Shown here one piece after another: positions 16,425-25,628 of a DNA stretch of 64,000 bases. The stretch is from CTSOIL-112 sp964293815 (GTDB taxonomy: Bacteria > Pseudomonadota > Gammaproteobacteria > Burkholderiales > Burkholderiaceae): the NCBI GenBank assembly GCA_964293815.1, contig CAXYYC010000005.1, positions 1-64,000 of the forward strand, in the 5' to 3' direction. Under the pieces are notes generated by a model. It saw only the letters and a program-made list of their open reading frames with translations, had not been told where the DNA came from and did no database searches. A program made the translations under genes and the position numbers. Position 1 is the first letter of the stretch. Each line of letters begins with the position of its first letter.

Positions 16425-17915
16425 ATGTTGAACAAAACCCAATTTACCGAACTCGCGCAGCAAGGTTACAACTACATTCCGCTATCGCTGGAAACGTTTG
16501 CCGATCTGGACACGCCGCTGTCGATTTACCTCAAACTCGCCAACGCGCCGTACAGCTATCTGCTCGAATCCGTCATCGGTGGCGAACGTTCTGGGCGCTA
16601 CTCAATCATCGGGCTGCCTTGTCATCAACGCATCACCAAAACCAATGGCGTGATTCGTGAGTTTCGTGGCGAACAATGCATTGCCGAGCACAGCAATACC
16701 GACCTATTTGAATTCACGCGGACATTTCTACAACGCAAAAAAGTGCCACAACTCGACGGACACGCTCGTTACAGCGGCGGCTTGGTCGGCTATTTTGCCT
16801 ACGACACCGTGCGCGAAATCGAGCCAAAACTCGCACACAGCACACCGACCGATGACGTCGGTATTCCCGATTTACACCTAATGCTTTCCGAAGAATTGGC
16901 CGTGGTGGATAATCTACTGGGCAAAGTCTACCTCACCGTCTACGCCGATCCTTCTGAACCAAACGCCTACGAGCAGGCGCAAGCACGTTTACAAGCCATG
17001 CTTGACGCACTGCGCCGTCCAGCGACCTTACCCGACAGTCCCGCCGTTATTGAAAATGAATCCGCCTCTGATTACGGCGAAACGGCATTTAAACGCGACG
17101 TGCTGCGCTGCAAAGAGTACATCGCCGCAGGTGATTGTATGCAAGTGGTACTGTCTCAGCGCACGCAACGTCGATTTGAAGCCGAGCCAATCAATCTCTA
17201 CCGTGCCCTGCGCGCGCTCAACCCCTCGCCGTACATGTACTTCATGCATCTGAACGACACCCACGTTGTCGGCGCATCGCCGGAAATTTTGGTCAAAATG
17301 GACGAAGAACGCATGGCCACCGTGCGCCCAATCGCCGGTACGCGCAAACGCGGCGCAAACGCCGCCGAGGACGCGCGTCTATCCGCCGACTTGCTCGCAG
17401 ACCAAAAAGAATGCGCCGAACACCTCATGCTGATTGATCTCGGGCGCAACGACATTGGCCGCATCGCCGACATTGGCACAGTTGAAGTCACCGAACAAAT
17501 GAGTATCGAAAAATACTCGCACGTCCTACACATGGTCTCGAATGTCCAAGGTCGTGTGCGCGCAGGCATGGACGCAATCGACGTGCTCAAAGCCACTTTC
17601 CCCGCAGGCACGCTCTCGGGTGCGCCCAAAATCCGCGCGATGGAAATTCTCGACGAACTGGAGCCGACCAAACGCGGCATTTACGGCGGCGCAGTCGGGC
17701 ATATCGGATTTGACAACGACATGGATTTAGCCATTGCGATTCGTACCGCCGTCATTAAAAACCAACAACTTTATGTACAAGCAGGCGCAGGCATCGTTGC
17801 CGACTCCGACCCTGATTCGGAATGGCAAGAAACGCAGAGCAAAATGCGTGCCGTATTACAAGCGGCGTCATTGGCGTGTGCCGGTTTGGATACACAGATG
17901 AATCATCATGCATAA
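16425..17915 (+). CDS. trpE: Anthranilate synthase component I
   Basis: TrpE converts chorismate to anthranilate, using ammonia from the TrpG glutaminase. The 496-residue product has the N-terminal tryptophan-binding motif LLES (in YSYLLESVIGGERSGRYS), so feedback inhibition is likely. The chorismate-binding core follows, with VVLSQR, ASPEILVK, RPIAGTRKRG, DLGRNDIGR, FPAGTLSGAPK and QAGAGIVADSDP. The ATG at 16425 gives the family N-terminus; the longer frame would run through the attenuator. First structural gene of the operon. Confidence 0.97.
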   Translation: MLNKTQFTELAQQGYNYIPLSLETFADLDTPLSIYLKLANAPYSYLLESVIGGERSGRYSIIGLPCHQRITKTNGVIREFRGEQCIAEHSNTDLFEFTRTFLQRKKVPQLDGHARYSGGLVGYFAYDTVREIEPKLAHSTPTDDVGIPDLHLMLSEELAVVDNLLGKVYLTVYADPSEPNAYEQAQARLQAMLDALRRPATLPDSPAVIENESASDYGETAFKRDVLRCKEYIAAGDCMQVVLSQRTQRRFEAEPINLYRALRALNPSPYMYFMHLNDTHVVGASPEILVKMDEERMATVRPIAGTRKRGANAAEDARLSADLLADQKECAEHLMLIDLGRNDIGRIADIGTVEVTEQMSIEKYSHVLHMVSNVQGRVRAGMDAIDVLKATFPAGTLSGAPKIRAMEILDELEPTKRGIYGGAVGHIGFDNDMDLAIAIRTAVIKNQQLYVQAGAGIVADSDPDSEWQETQSKMRAVLQAASLACAGLDTQMNHHA

Positions 17916-18273
17916 ATATTACTTCAAGCTCATTACTGCTTCTATTGTATGCATGACCTTGTGTGCGCCTGCTTGGGCGCAACCCATGCTCACGCAAGCA
18001 GACTTGGCTGGATTGCCCAAACGCACACAGAACACCTTGAAGCGCTACGAAGCATGCCTGCATTTTGCCGGCGAATGGAGCGGCGAGCCAGCGCGAGATC
18101 AGTATGTTCGCCAACGCGTTCTTGAATTAGATTGCGAACACATCGAACGAGACATTGCCTCTTTACGTCGCAAGGCAGGCGCGCACTCACGAACACGCCG
18201 ACTCATTGAACGATTAGCGTATGCATACGGCGAATGCCAAAATGAAACGACCACCACAATGCCCAAAGGATAA
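17908..18273 (+). CDS. Small exported protein of unknown function inside the trp operon
   Basis: The 121-residue product begins with a clear signal peptide (basic start, hydrophobic [14 protein letters not shown], likely cleavage after AWA). The mature part is helical and charged, with two or three cysteines ([22 protein letters not shown]) that could form disulfides in the periplasm. It overlaps the end of trpE by 8 bp and ends just before trpG, so it is probably cotranscribed and coupled. I do not recognise the family. No link to tryptophan synthesis is visible in the sequence. Confidence 0.7.
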   Translation: MHKYYFKLITASIVCMTLCAPAWAQPMLTQADLAGLPKRTQNTLKRYEACLHFAGEWSGEPARDQYVRQRVLELDCEHIERDIASLRRKAGAHSRTRRLIERLAYAYGECQNETTTTMPKG

Positions 18274-18275
18274 TC

Positions 18276-18881
18276 ATGCAACCCCATGTTTTCATGATCG
18301 ACAACTACGACTCATTCACCTTCAACCTCGTGCAATACTTCGGCGAGCTGGGCGCAAAAGTCACCGTCAAGCGCAACGATGAAATCACGCTGGCGGACAT
18401 CGAAGCCGCACAGCCGACGCATTTATGCCTCTCGCCCGGACCATGCACACCCACCGAAGCGGGGATTTGCCTGTCTGCACTGGATCATTTCAAAGGAAAA
18501 CTACCGATTCTCGGCGTCTGCCTCGGCCATCAATCCATCGGACAAGCATTTGGCGGCAAAATTATTCGTGCGCGCGCCCCGATGCATGGCAAAGTGGATA
18601 CGCTATACCACACCGGCGTCGGCGTATTTGCCAACCTGCCCAATCCATTTAACGTCACGCGCTACCACTCGTTGGTGATTGAACGTACCACACTGCCCGA
18701 TTGCCTCGAAATCACCGCATGGGCAGGCGGCGACGCCCAAACCGGTGAAATAACCGGCGAAATCATGGGCGTGCGTCATCGCACCCTGAATATCGAAGGC
18801 GTACAATTTCACCCCGAATCCATCATGAGCGAGTACGGGCATGACATGCTGCGTAATTTTCTGAATCAAACACACGGTTAA
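18276..18881 (+). CDS. trpG: Anthranilate synthase component II (glutamine amidotransferase)
   Basis: The 201-residue class I glutaminase supplies ammonia to TrpE and may also serve aminodeoxychorismate synthase as PabA. It has [18 protein letters not shown] at the N-terminus, the oxyanion motif SPGPCTP, the nucleophile Cys in [15 protein letters not shown] and the catalytic His-Glu in [14 protein letters not shown] before the ATG overlaps the end of the preceding small gene. Confidence 0.96.
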   Translation: MQPHVFMIDNYDSFTFNLVQYFGELGAKVTVKRNDEITLADIEAAQPTHLCLSPGPCTPTEAGICLSALDHFKGKLPILGVCLGHQSIGQAFGGKIIRARAPMHGKVDTLYHTGVGVFANLPNPFNVTRYHSLVIERTTLPDCLEITAWAGGDAQTGEITGEIMGVRHRTLNIEGVQFHPESIMSEYGHDMLRNFLNQTHG

Positions 18882-18903
18882 ATCGAACGAAATGGAACGA
18901 TCT

Positions 18904-19944
18904 ATGAACACTCATCAAATCATCGAAACCCTGCTCTCGGGCAAAGATTTACCCATCCCAATCATGCGCGATTTTGTGACGCAAATGATGAGCGGCAGCG
19001 CCTCGCCGGTCTCCGCCGCGTCCATACTGATTGCCCTGCGTGCCAAAGGCGAAGCCATCGACGAGCTGGTCGCCGCCGCCGAAGTCATGCGCGACTTTGC
19101 CAATAAAGTTCATATGCCCGAAAACACCCCGCTGCTGGACATCGTCGGCACGGGCGGCGATGGCACATCCACGTTCAATATTTCCACCACCTGCTTATTC
19201 GTGATCGCCGCTGCCGGTGGTCGTGTGGCCAAACACGGCAATCGCAGCGTATCGAGCAAATCGGGTTCTGCCGATGCGATTGAAGCACTGGGTGGCAATC
19301 TGAACCTCACCTCTGAGCAAGTCGCTCAATGTATCGAGCAAACCGGCATCGGCTTTATGTTCGCCCCGAATCATCATCCCGCGATGCGCCACATCAGCCC
19401 GATACGCCGTGAACTCGGCGTGCGCACATTGTTTAACATGATCGGCCCCTTGGCCAATCCTGCCAATGCACCGTACACACTGATGGGCGTGTACAGCCGC
19501 GAACTGCTGCCCGTGATGGCGCAGGCAATGCAGCAACTCGGCGCGAAACGTGTTTTGGTCGTGCATTCGGACGACGGCATGGACGAAGTATCCGTATTCA
19601 GCCCGACCCATGTGTGCGAATTGAATCACGGTGAAATCCGCGAATACACCATTCTGCCCGAAACCTATGGACTGAAACACGACCATCTGGATGCGATTCG
19701 CGTCAATAATCCCGAAGAATCCATCGAGATGTTGAGAAACGCATTGGACAACCACGTCGGCGCGGCACGCGACATGGTGATCCTCAATTCAGGCGTGGCG
19801 CTGTACACGCTAGGCTTGGTCAATGACATCGGCGCGGGGATTGAACACGCGCGCAAGGTCATTGCCTCCGGCGCAGCACTGGCAAAAGTCGATGAATATA
19901 TCCGCTGCACCCAACAATTTTCCCAACAGGATCGCGCATCATGA
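18904..19944 (+). CDS. trpD: Anthranilate phosphoribosyltransferase
   Basis: TrpD transfers phosphoribose from PRPP to anthranilate. The 346-residue product has the PRPP and anthranilate motifs [38 protein letters not shown] and the conserved [21 protein letters not shown]. An in-frame ATG at 18892 is possible; 18904 fits the family start better. Its stop overlaps the trpC start (ATGA). Confidence 0.96.
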   Translation: MNTHQIIETLLSGKDLPIPIMRDFVTQMMSGSASPVSAASILIALRAKGEAIDELVAAAEVMRDFANKVHMPENTPLLDIVGTGGDGTSTFNISTTCLFVIAAAGGRVAKHGNRSVSSKSGSADAIEALGGNLNLTSEQVAQCIEQTGIGFMFAPNHHPAMRHISPIRRELGVRTLFNMIGPLANPANAPYTLMGVYSRELLPVMAQAMQQLGAKRVLVVHSDDGMDEVSVFSPTHVCELNHGEIREYTILPETYGLKHDHLDAIRVNNPEESIEMLRNALDNHVGAARDMVILNSGVALYTLGLVNDIGAGIEHARKVIASGAALAKVDEYIRCTQQFSQQDRAS

Positions 19945-20738
19945 GAGATATTCTGAATCAAATCATCGCCACCAAACACGAAGAGTTGAAAGTCGCTCGT
20001 GCGCACATCTCTGATGCCGAAATGGCGACATTGGCGCAAGTCGCCGTGAAAAATAATCCCGCGCGCGACTTTGTCAACGCGATTCGCGCTCGCGTATCCG
20101 CGAAGCAATCGGCGGTAATTGCCGAAATTAAAAAAGCCTCACCGAGCAAAGGCGTATTGCGCGAGCAATTTTTACCCGCGCAAATCGCACGCGAATACGA
20201 AGCAGCCGGTGCGGCGTGTCTGTCGGTTTTGACCGATGAGCAATATTTCCAAGGACACGCCGACTATCTGAAAGCCGCACGCGCGGCCTGCTCATTACCC
20301 GTTTTGCGCAAAGATTTCATGATCGACAGCTACCAAATCAACCAAGCGCGCGCTTGGGGTGCCGATGCGATTTTGCTAATCGCCGCCGCGCTGTCTTTGG
20401 ACGAAATGCAGCGTTTGGAGCAAGAAGCACACGCGCTGGGCATGGCGGTTTTGGTAGAAGTGCACAATGCCGACGAATTACACACCGCACTACAACTGCA
20501 AACACCGCTGCTGGGGATCAATAATCGCAATCTGCGCACATTTGAAGTCTCGTTGCAAAACACCTTCGATCTACTCACCGAGATTCCGCATGACAAAATT
20601 GTCGTCACAGAATCAGGGATTGCCACACGCGACGATGTCGCGCAGATGCACACGCATGATGTCTACGCCTTTTTGGTCGGTGAAGCATTCATGCGCCAAG
20701 CGCATGCGGGTGAAGCCTTACAGCAATTATTTTTCTAA
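19941..20738 (+). CDS. trpC: Indole-3-glycerol phosphate synthase
   Basis: TrpC closes the indole ring from the carboxyphenylamino-deoxyribulose phosphate product of TrpF. The 265-residue TIM barrel shows [55 protein letters not shown] and [12 protein letters not shown], with the C-terminal [10 protein letters not shown] phosphate-binding segment. It is a stand-alone TrpC, not fused to TrpF. trpF, trpB and trpA are not in the window. Confidence 0.96.
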   Translation: MRDILNQIIATKHEELKVARAHISDAEMATLAQVAVKNNPARDFVNAIRARVSAKQSAVIAEIKKASPSKGVLREQFLPAQIAREYEAAGAACLSVLTDEQYFQGHADYLKAARAACSLPVLRKDFMIDSYQINQARAWGADAILLIAAALSLDEMQRLEQEAHALGMAVLVEVHNADELHTALQLQTPLLGINNRNLRTFEVSLQNTFDLLTEIPHDKIVVTESGIATRDDVAQMHTHDVYAFLVGEAFMRQAHAGEALQQLFF

Positions 20739-20741
20739 ATT

Positions 20742-21413
20742 ATGAGCCAAAAACCCACCATCGAACACGAAATCGCCATCGCACTGAGCGACACTTGCGC
20801 CGTCAAAGCATTTGCTTGGCTCTCGCGTCTGCCCAACTGTACCCATCAGCGCACTACACAGCTACTCAATGTGTATTTCGATACGCCCAATCAAGATTTA
20901 CGCCAAGCCAAAGCCGCGCTGCGCCTGCGTTTTGATACCGAAGCGCAATGCTGGATACAGACGCTGAAAACCGCTGGACGCAGTGCGCAAGGGCGCTCCG
21001 CCCGCCATGAATGGGAGGTTAAATTACCTTTGGATCATGCCGAAGACTGCGTTATCCCCGATTGGCGATTCGATCTGTTTGCGTCCGACGCGCAAGCCTA
21101 TTTGCACGAGATTGCGGGCGCGCTACATCCTGTTTTTCACACCGATTTTCAGCGCGATATTTTTGACTATCAGTTGGGCGAAGATCACTTTGAACTTGCC
21201 TTGGATCGCGGTGAAGTTCGACTGACCGATGACGCACACCAGCAGACCACACCCATCAAAGATTTAGAAGTTGAGTTGATTCAAGGCGACTTGAACCGAA
21301 TGCAAGGACTGGCCGATCAGATACAAACCGCTCTGACTGCCCAACCGCAAACCTTGAGCAAAGCGGCGCGTGGTTATGCGCTGATGATTGAAACAATGCC
21401 ATCACCGCAATAA
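20742..21413 (+). CDS. CYTH domain protein (triphosphate tunnel metalloenzyme family)
   Basis: The 223-residue product has a CYTH domain (NVYFDTPNQDLRQAKAALRLRF, then QTLKTAGR and DLEVELIQGD), the fold of inorganic triphosphatases and class IV adenylate cyclases. The usual N-terminal ExExK metal/phosphate motif reads EHEIA, so the lysine is replaced. No CHAD domain follows, unlike E. coli YgiF. It starts 3 bp after trpC and may ride on the trp transcript. Its 3' end and terminator are duplicated about 576 bp downstream. Confidence 0.82.
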   Translation: MSQKPTIEHEIAIALSDTCAVKAFAWLSRLPNCTHQRTTQLLNVYFDTPNQDLRQAKAALRLRFDTEAQCWIQTLKTAGRSAQGRSARHEWEVKLPLDHAEDCVIPDWRFDLFASDAQAYLHEIAGALHPVFHTDFQRDIFDYQLGEDHFELALDRGEVRLTDDAHQQTTPIKDLEVELIQGDLNRMQGLADQIQTALTAQPQTLSKAARGYALMIETMPSPQ

Positions 21414-21438
21414 AAAACGCACCTGATGGGGTGCGTTT
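21392..21438. repeat. 47-bp direct repeat, copy 1 (CYTH gene end plus terminator)
   Basis: This copy spans the last 22 bp of the CYTH gene and its terminator. Copy 2 at 21968-22014 differs at one base (A to G). The two copies flank about 530 bp of hairpin repeats, which looks like a duplication made when that segment was inserted. Confidence 0.85.
21416..21438. terminator. Terminator of the trp-CYTH transcript
   Basis: AACGCACC and GGTGCGTT form a stem immediately after the CYTH stop, followed by only a short T run (TTTCT). Confidence 0.7.
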
Positions 21439-21743
21439 CTGATTGCTCACAAACCTCAGGCTTTAAATTTCAGCACAAAATCTAAGAAAAATGGCGTCAT
21501 ATCCAGAGATTTTAATAAAAACAATGAGTTAGAGTAACAAACTGGATGACCGCTAAAATCCACTGCTGTCCGAGATAAATTAGAGAGGTGATTCAAGAAG
21601 GCTTACGTTTCCTAGATAGAGATGTAAAACCTCATTGTCAGATTTAAAAATCCAAGGAAGCGCACCATTGTTTTCGTTCCCACTTTCCTGCATGGGAACG
21701 AGAATCTCGGGATGTCATATCCACGAAGTCGAGCTTCGTCGCT

Positions 21744-21852
21744 GTAATGCATATGAACGCTGTCGTTCGATTGGACGGTTTGCTGTCTGAGCGTTTGGGA
21801 CAAACGCGAGTTTCAAACCGCCCTTATATCAGCGTTCATTGGTTTGCATTAC
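21744..21852. repeat. 109-nt nested hairpin element
   Basis: Four nested stems pair in register: GTAATGCA/TGCATTAC, GAACGCTG/CAGCGTTC, CGGTTTG/CAAACCG and GCGTTTG/CAAACGC. The structure is close to a single long imperfect palindrome, as in MITE or REP-doublet elements. It could fold as RNA from either strand. Confidence 0.7.
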
Positions 21853-21940
21853 CGCGTACTTGATTTTTTTGAATCCTTTTTGTATCAAGACAAAAAGGAT
21901 TCGCCCCGCGGCGGAGAGCGGGATATCAAGAAAATATGCA

Positions 21941-21962
21941 TTCCCACGCTGGAGCGTGGGAA
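21941..21962. repeat. REP-like palindrome
   Basis: TTCCCACGCT-GG-AGCGTGGGAA is a near-perfect palindrome preceded by GCA and followed by CGAGG. Repeats of this style (TTCCCACGC...GCGTGGGAA) are, from memory, widespread in proteobacterial intergenic regions. Confidence 0.65.
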
Positions 21963-21967
21963 CGAGG

Positions 21968-22014
21968 AACAATGCCATCACCGCAGTAAAAAACGCACCT
22001 GATGGGGTGCGTTT
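21968..22014. repeat. 47-bp direct repeat, copy 2, including bidirectional terminator
   Basis: Second copy of the CYTH-end/terminator segment, 46 of 47 bases identical to 21392-21438. Its stem AACGCACC/GGTGCGTT is followed by seven T on the plus strand and by TTTTTTA on the minus strand. It now serves as the terminator of pfkA, which ends at 22036 on the minus strand. Confidence 0.85.
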
Positions 22015-22035
22015 TTTTATCATGTCCGAACCAAT

Positions 22036-23025
22036 TTATCGCACCGCGAGAATGTCCGATACGCGAATCAACTCGGGATCCAATGTATGGGATTTTTTAA
22101 TCGCATCGGTCAGCGAGGTGTAGGCCACTTGGTCGCCCAAAATACCGGCCATGACACCGGTTTTACCGGCCAGCAAGCCTTCCACCGCCGCCACGCCCAA
22201 ACGACTGGCCAATACGCGGTCGGCACAGGTCGGCGAACCGCCGCGTTGTAAATGCCCCAAAATCGTCACACGCAAATCATAATGCGGTGCTTTTTCACGC
22301 ACTTGCTTGGCGATTTCATGCACATTGCCTTCTTCGCCACACTCGGCCACCACCACCATTGAGGCAACCTTACCCGCTTGCGAACCGCGTTCCAAGGATT
22401 CAAACAATTGATCCAAATCCAAGTTTTCTTCTGGAATCAGAATGTCTTGTACCCCACCGGCAATCCCGCCATTCAATGCCAAAAAGCCTGCGTCACGCCC
22501 CATTACTTCGATTAAGAATAAACGATTGTGCGAGGTCGCGGTATCACGGATTTTATCAATCGCTTCAACCACGGTATTGAGCGCAGTGTCATAGCCAATC
22601 GTGCTGTCCGTGCCAAAAATATCGTTGTCAATCGTGCCCGGCAAACCGATGACCGGCACACCAAATTCTTTCCAGAATAACTCCGCACCGGTGAACGAGC
22701 CGTCACCGCCGATCACCACCAAAGCGTCCAAATTATTGGCCTTGAAATGTTCGTAGGCTTTGACACGCCCTTCGTATGCATAAAACTCTTTGCAGCGCGC
22801 CGAGTGCAGCATCGTGCCGCCACGGTGGATAATGCCCTTGACATCGCGCGGCCCCAATTCAACCATTTCATTATCGACCAAACCTTTGTAGCCCTGCTCA
22901 ATCCCAACTGCGGTTAAACCGTAGTATGCGGCGGCACGCACTACCGCACGGATGGCGGCATTCATACCCGGTGAATCGCCACCGGAAGTCAGAACCCCAA
23001 CGCGTTTAATTGAATTTGCTGGCAT
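22036..23025 (-). CDS. pfkA: ATP-dependent 6-phosphofructokinase
   Basis: PfkA phosphorylates fructose 6-phosphate at the committed step of glycolysis. The 329-residue product has the ATP-binding GVLTSGGDSPGMNAAIR, the GGDGSFTGA motif with the glycine after GGD typical of ATP enzymes (not PPi enzymes), the catalytic PGTIDNDIFGTDST and the substrate motif VMGRDAGFLA and LGHLQRGGSPT. It ends at the duplicated terminator. Presence of PfkA implies a complete Embden-Meyerhof route, not universal in betaproteobacteria. Confidence 0.96.
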   Translation of the reverse strand: MPANSIKRVGVLTSGGDSPGMNAAIRAVVRAAAYYGLTAVGIEQGYKGLVDNEMVELGPRDVKGIIHRGGTMLHSARCKEFYAYEGRVKAYEHFKANNLDALVVIGGDGSFTGAELFWKEFGVPVIGLPGTIDNDIFGTDSTIGYDTALNTVVEAIDKIRDTATSHNRLFLIEVMGRDAGFLALNGGIAGGVQDILIPEENLDLDQLFESLERGSQAGKVASMVVVAECGEEGNVHEIAKQVREKAPHYDLRVTILGHLQRGGSPTCADRVLASRLGVAAVEGLLAGKTGVMAGILGDQVAYTSLTDAIKKSHTLDPELIRVSDILAVR

Positions 23026-23233
23026 AATGATGACCTTCTTTTGATATGGGTTGAAAAATCAATGCACATTTTACTCTAAGTGCGTGGCAGATTGATGATA
23101 AAGCCGAGCCCATTTCCGTGAAAACTTTCTGTTTTTAATGAGTTTGTGTGTAATATTCATTAGTTTCAAAATTTTCCACTACGGAAACCGTTATCATTTA
23201 TAAAACATTACTAAAATTCATCGGAACCAGCGT

Positions 23234-24205
23234 ATGCACCCCGCCCAAATTTTATTCTCCGACAGCACTGCGCCACGCAGTTTATCACCCGTTGAACACT
23301 ACGCAGGCAATGAGCGTTTTATCGAAAAAGCCTTGGTCAAGCAGATGGCGCTGGGCGGCGTAATTGATGTCACGCTGGATTTGGAAGACGGCGCGAGCGT
23401 CGGACAAGAATCCGTGCAAACGCGGTTATTCGGCGAGATTCTGGCGAGCGAGCGCAACGCATTCAATCGCATCGGCGTACGCGTACACGACTTTGAGCAT
23501 TCGCACTTTCAAGCCGACATCGAACAGGTTTTACAATCCGGCAAACGTGCGCCCGCGTACTGGATGGTGCCGAAAATCACCGGCTTGGCGCAGGCACAGC
23601 GTGCCATTGCCACCATCAGCGACGTACACGCGCGACACAGCATCGCCCTCGCACCGATTCACTTGCTGATCGAAACCCACGGCGCACTGTACGAAGTCTA
23701 CCCCATCGCCGCATTGCCCGAAGTGGAAAGTCTGTCGTTCGGATTGATGGATTTTGTCTCCGCGCACCACGGCACGATTCCCGCCAGCGCGATGACCAGC
23801 CCGGGGCAATTTGACCACCCGATGGTGGCTTATGCAAAACTCGCCATCAGCCGTGCCTGTGCCGCGCATGGCAAAGTCGCCAACCACAACGTCACCACCG
23901 ATTACAAAACCACCGGCGCAGCCTTTGCCGACGCACGTCGTGCGCGTGATGAATTTGGCTATTTGCGTATGTGGAGCATCCATCCGAATCAAATCGACGA
24001 GATTTTGAACGCCTTCGCGCCGGATGCGGATGAATTGCTTTTTGCCACTGATTTGCTGCTCAAAGCCCAATCTGCCGACTGGGGACCGATTTCGTTTGAA
24101 CACAAACTGCATGACCGCGCCAGCTTCCGCCATTATTGGCTGGTGTTGGAACGCGCGCATCATTGCGGCAAAGTTCTACCCGCCGCCGCGCAAGCATGGT
24201 TCTAA
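23234..24205 (+). CDS. CitE-like HpcH/HpaI aldolase family lyase (copy 1)
   Basis: TIM-barrel lyase of the citrate lyase beta / malyl-CoA lyase family, 323 residues. Metal and substrate motifs visible are TLDLEDGASVGQ, IGVRVHDFEH, PKITGLAQAQ, IHLLIETHGAL and the C-terminal RMWSIHPNQIDEI. The family cleaves or forms 3-hydroxyacyl-CoA such as malyl- or citramalyl-CoA. It is longer than the second CitE-like gene at 26842 and only distantly alike, so it probably acts on a different acyl-CoA. It begins a run of plus-strand genes leading to the itaconate-type cluster. Confidence 0.82.
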   Translation: MHPAQILFSDSTAPRSLSPVEHYAGNERFIEKALVKQMALGGVIDVTLDLEDGASVGQESVQTRLFGEILASERNAFNRIGVRVHDFEHSHFQADIEQVLQSGKRAPAYWMVPKITGLAQAQRAIATISDVHARHSIALAPIHLLIETHGALYEVYPIAALPEVESLSFGLMDFVSAHHGTIPASAMTSPGQFDHPMVAYAKLAISRACAAHGKVANHNVTTDYKTTGAAFADARRARDEFGYLRMWSIHPNQIDEILNAFAPDADELLFATDLLLKAQSADWGPISFEHKLHDRASFRHYWLVLERAHHCGKVLPAAAQAWF

Positions 24206-24265
24206 ATAGCTTACACACCATTTCAATTAAAACAACAAACGCTCGCAATCCAACTGACGCTCATC

Positions 24266-25534
24266 ATGTCTGACAGCCAACCGATCTCTACCCTGCTCAC
24301 ACGCCCGTTTCTCTCATTGCTCACCTACCGCTTGGGCGTGGTGCTGTGCTATCAAATCACCAGCGTGGTGGTTGGCTGGCAGGTGTATCAGATCACAGGC
24401 AGTGAGCTGGCGCTGGGCTTAATCGGTTTGGCTGAGGTCATCCCCTACTTTGCCAGCGCCTTATTCGCAGGCTACGCGGTGGATCATTATTCACGCCGTT
24501 TTCTTGGCACTCTGGCCTGTGTGTTATTGGCCGTTATGTCGTTCACCCTGTGGTGGGTGTCGTCTGATTTCGGCGCGGCGTGGATTAACCAATACGGCGC
24601 GTGGCCAATTTATGCGGCCATTGCCTTATCAGGCTTTGCACGCGCGTTTTTAAGCCCTGTTTACAATACCTTGCTGGTCAGATTGTTTGAACGCGAAGAC
24701 TACGCGCGCGCCACTGGCATCGGTTCGAGCGTGTTTCAATTTGCGCAAATCGCTGGCCCTGCGATTGCTGGCGGTTTGCTGGCGGTCAGCCATTTGACTT
24801 GGGCGTATGGGGTGACGCTGTTGTGCGCAATGACGGCCTTGATCGGTTTGCTCGGCGTACCCAAACACGCAACGCAAGCGCCTAAGAACGCCACGCAACA
24901 CAGTACTCAAAACATCAGCACGGTTTTTACAGGCATTGCGCAAGGTTTACGCTTTGTATTTTCGCACCCGATTTTATTATCCGCCTTGGCTTTGGATATG
25001 TTTGCGGTGCTATTCGGCGGCGCAATAGCCTTGCTCCCCGCGTTTGTTAAAAACATCCTGCACAGCGGCCCCGAAACTCTTGGACTGCTGCGCGCCGCGC
25101 CCGCCTGTGGTGCTATTTTGATGGGCTTATATTTGGCGCGCCATCCGATTAATCGCAATGCGGGACGAATTTTGCTCTGCGCCGTGGCAGGATTTGGAGT
25201 GGCGATGATTGTTTTTGCCCTATCTCGTTCGCTGTGGTTCTCGATCGGCGCCTTGTTTGTCTCAGGCGTATTTGACAGCGTGTCGGTGGTGTTGCGTTCA
25301 ACGATTTTGCAACTCACCACGCCCGACGATATGCGCGGGCGAGTCTCGGCGATCAACGGTATTTTTATCGGCTCATCGAACGAATTGGGCGCGTTTGAGT
25401 CCGGCCTCGCCGCACGGTTAATGGGGCTGGTACCGTCGGTGGTGTTTGGCGGCGTGATGACCTTGCTCATCGTCGCCTTTGTCGCGCGGGCAGTGCCGCG
25501 CTTGCGGCGTTTGCATATTCATGAGTTGGTTTAA
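24266..25534 (+). CDS. MFS transporter, EntS-like (MFS_3)
   Basis: The 422-residue membrane protein has about twelve hydrophobic segments with the family patterns GWQVYQITGSELALGLIGLAE, FAGYAVDHYSRRFLG and, late, DDMRGRVSAINGIFIGSSNELG. The MFS_3 group includes the enterobactin exporter EntS. The substrate here cannot be read from sequence. It lies 60 bp after the first CitE-like gene and 94 bp before an acyl-CoA dehydrogenase, so export or uptake of a related acid is possible. Confidence 0.85.
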   Translation: MSDSQPISTLLTRPFLSLLTYRLGVVLCYQITSVVVGWQVYQITGSELALGLIGLAEVIPYFASALFAGYAVDHYSRRFLGTLACVLLAVMSFTLWWVSSDFGAAWINQYGAWPIYAAIALSGFARAFLSPVYNTLLVRLFEREDYARATGIGSSVFQFAQIAGPAIAGGLLAVSHLTWAYGVTLLCAMTALIGLLGVPKHATQAPKNATQHSTQNISTVFTGIAQGLRFVFSHPILLSALALDMFAVLFGGAIALLPAFVKNILHSGPETLGLLRAAPACGAILMGLYLARHPINRNAGRILLCAVAGFGVAMIVFALSRSLWFSIGALFVSGVFDSVSVVLRSTILQLTTPDDMRGRVSAINGIFIGSSNELGAFESGLAARLMGLVPSVVFGGVMTLLIVAFVARAVPRLRRLHIHELV

Positions 25535-25628
25535 TAATGGTGAAGGATGATTTGCCCAAAGGTTAATTTACACCCATCCTAAACCGTGTCATCCTTTGAC
25601 TGTGGAAATGTACGATCAAAGGATTATT

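Larger units (their letters stand above)
21439..21967. repeat. Island of hairpin repeats with no gene
   Basis: This 529-bp stretch holds no convincing gene. It contains an 8-bp stem CGTTCCCA/TGGGAACG (21675-21700), a nested 109-nt hairpin (21744-21852), a 13-bp stem GAATCCTTTTTGT/ACAAAAAGGATTC (21871-21902) and a REP-like stem TTCCCACGCT/AGCGTGGGAA (21941-21962). The left edge (GATTGCTCACAAACC) closely matches one end of the element near 37770. It looks like a patchwork of inserted palindromic elements. Confidence 0.7.

Noticed and set aside
21439..21967. Short open frames in the repeat island (for example 21612-21803)
   Set aside because: No ribosome-binding site, low-complexity hairpin sequence and no recognisable protein character.
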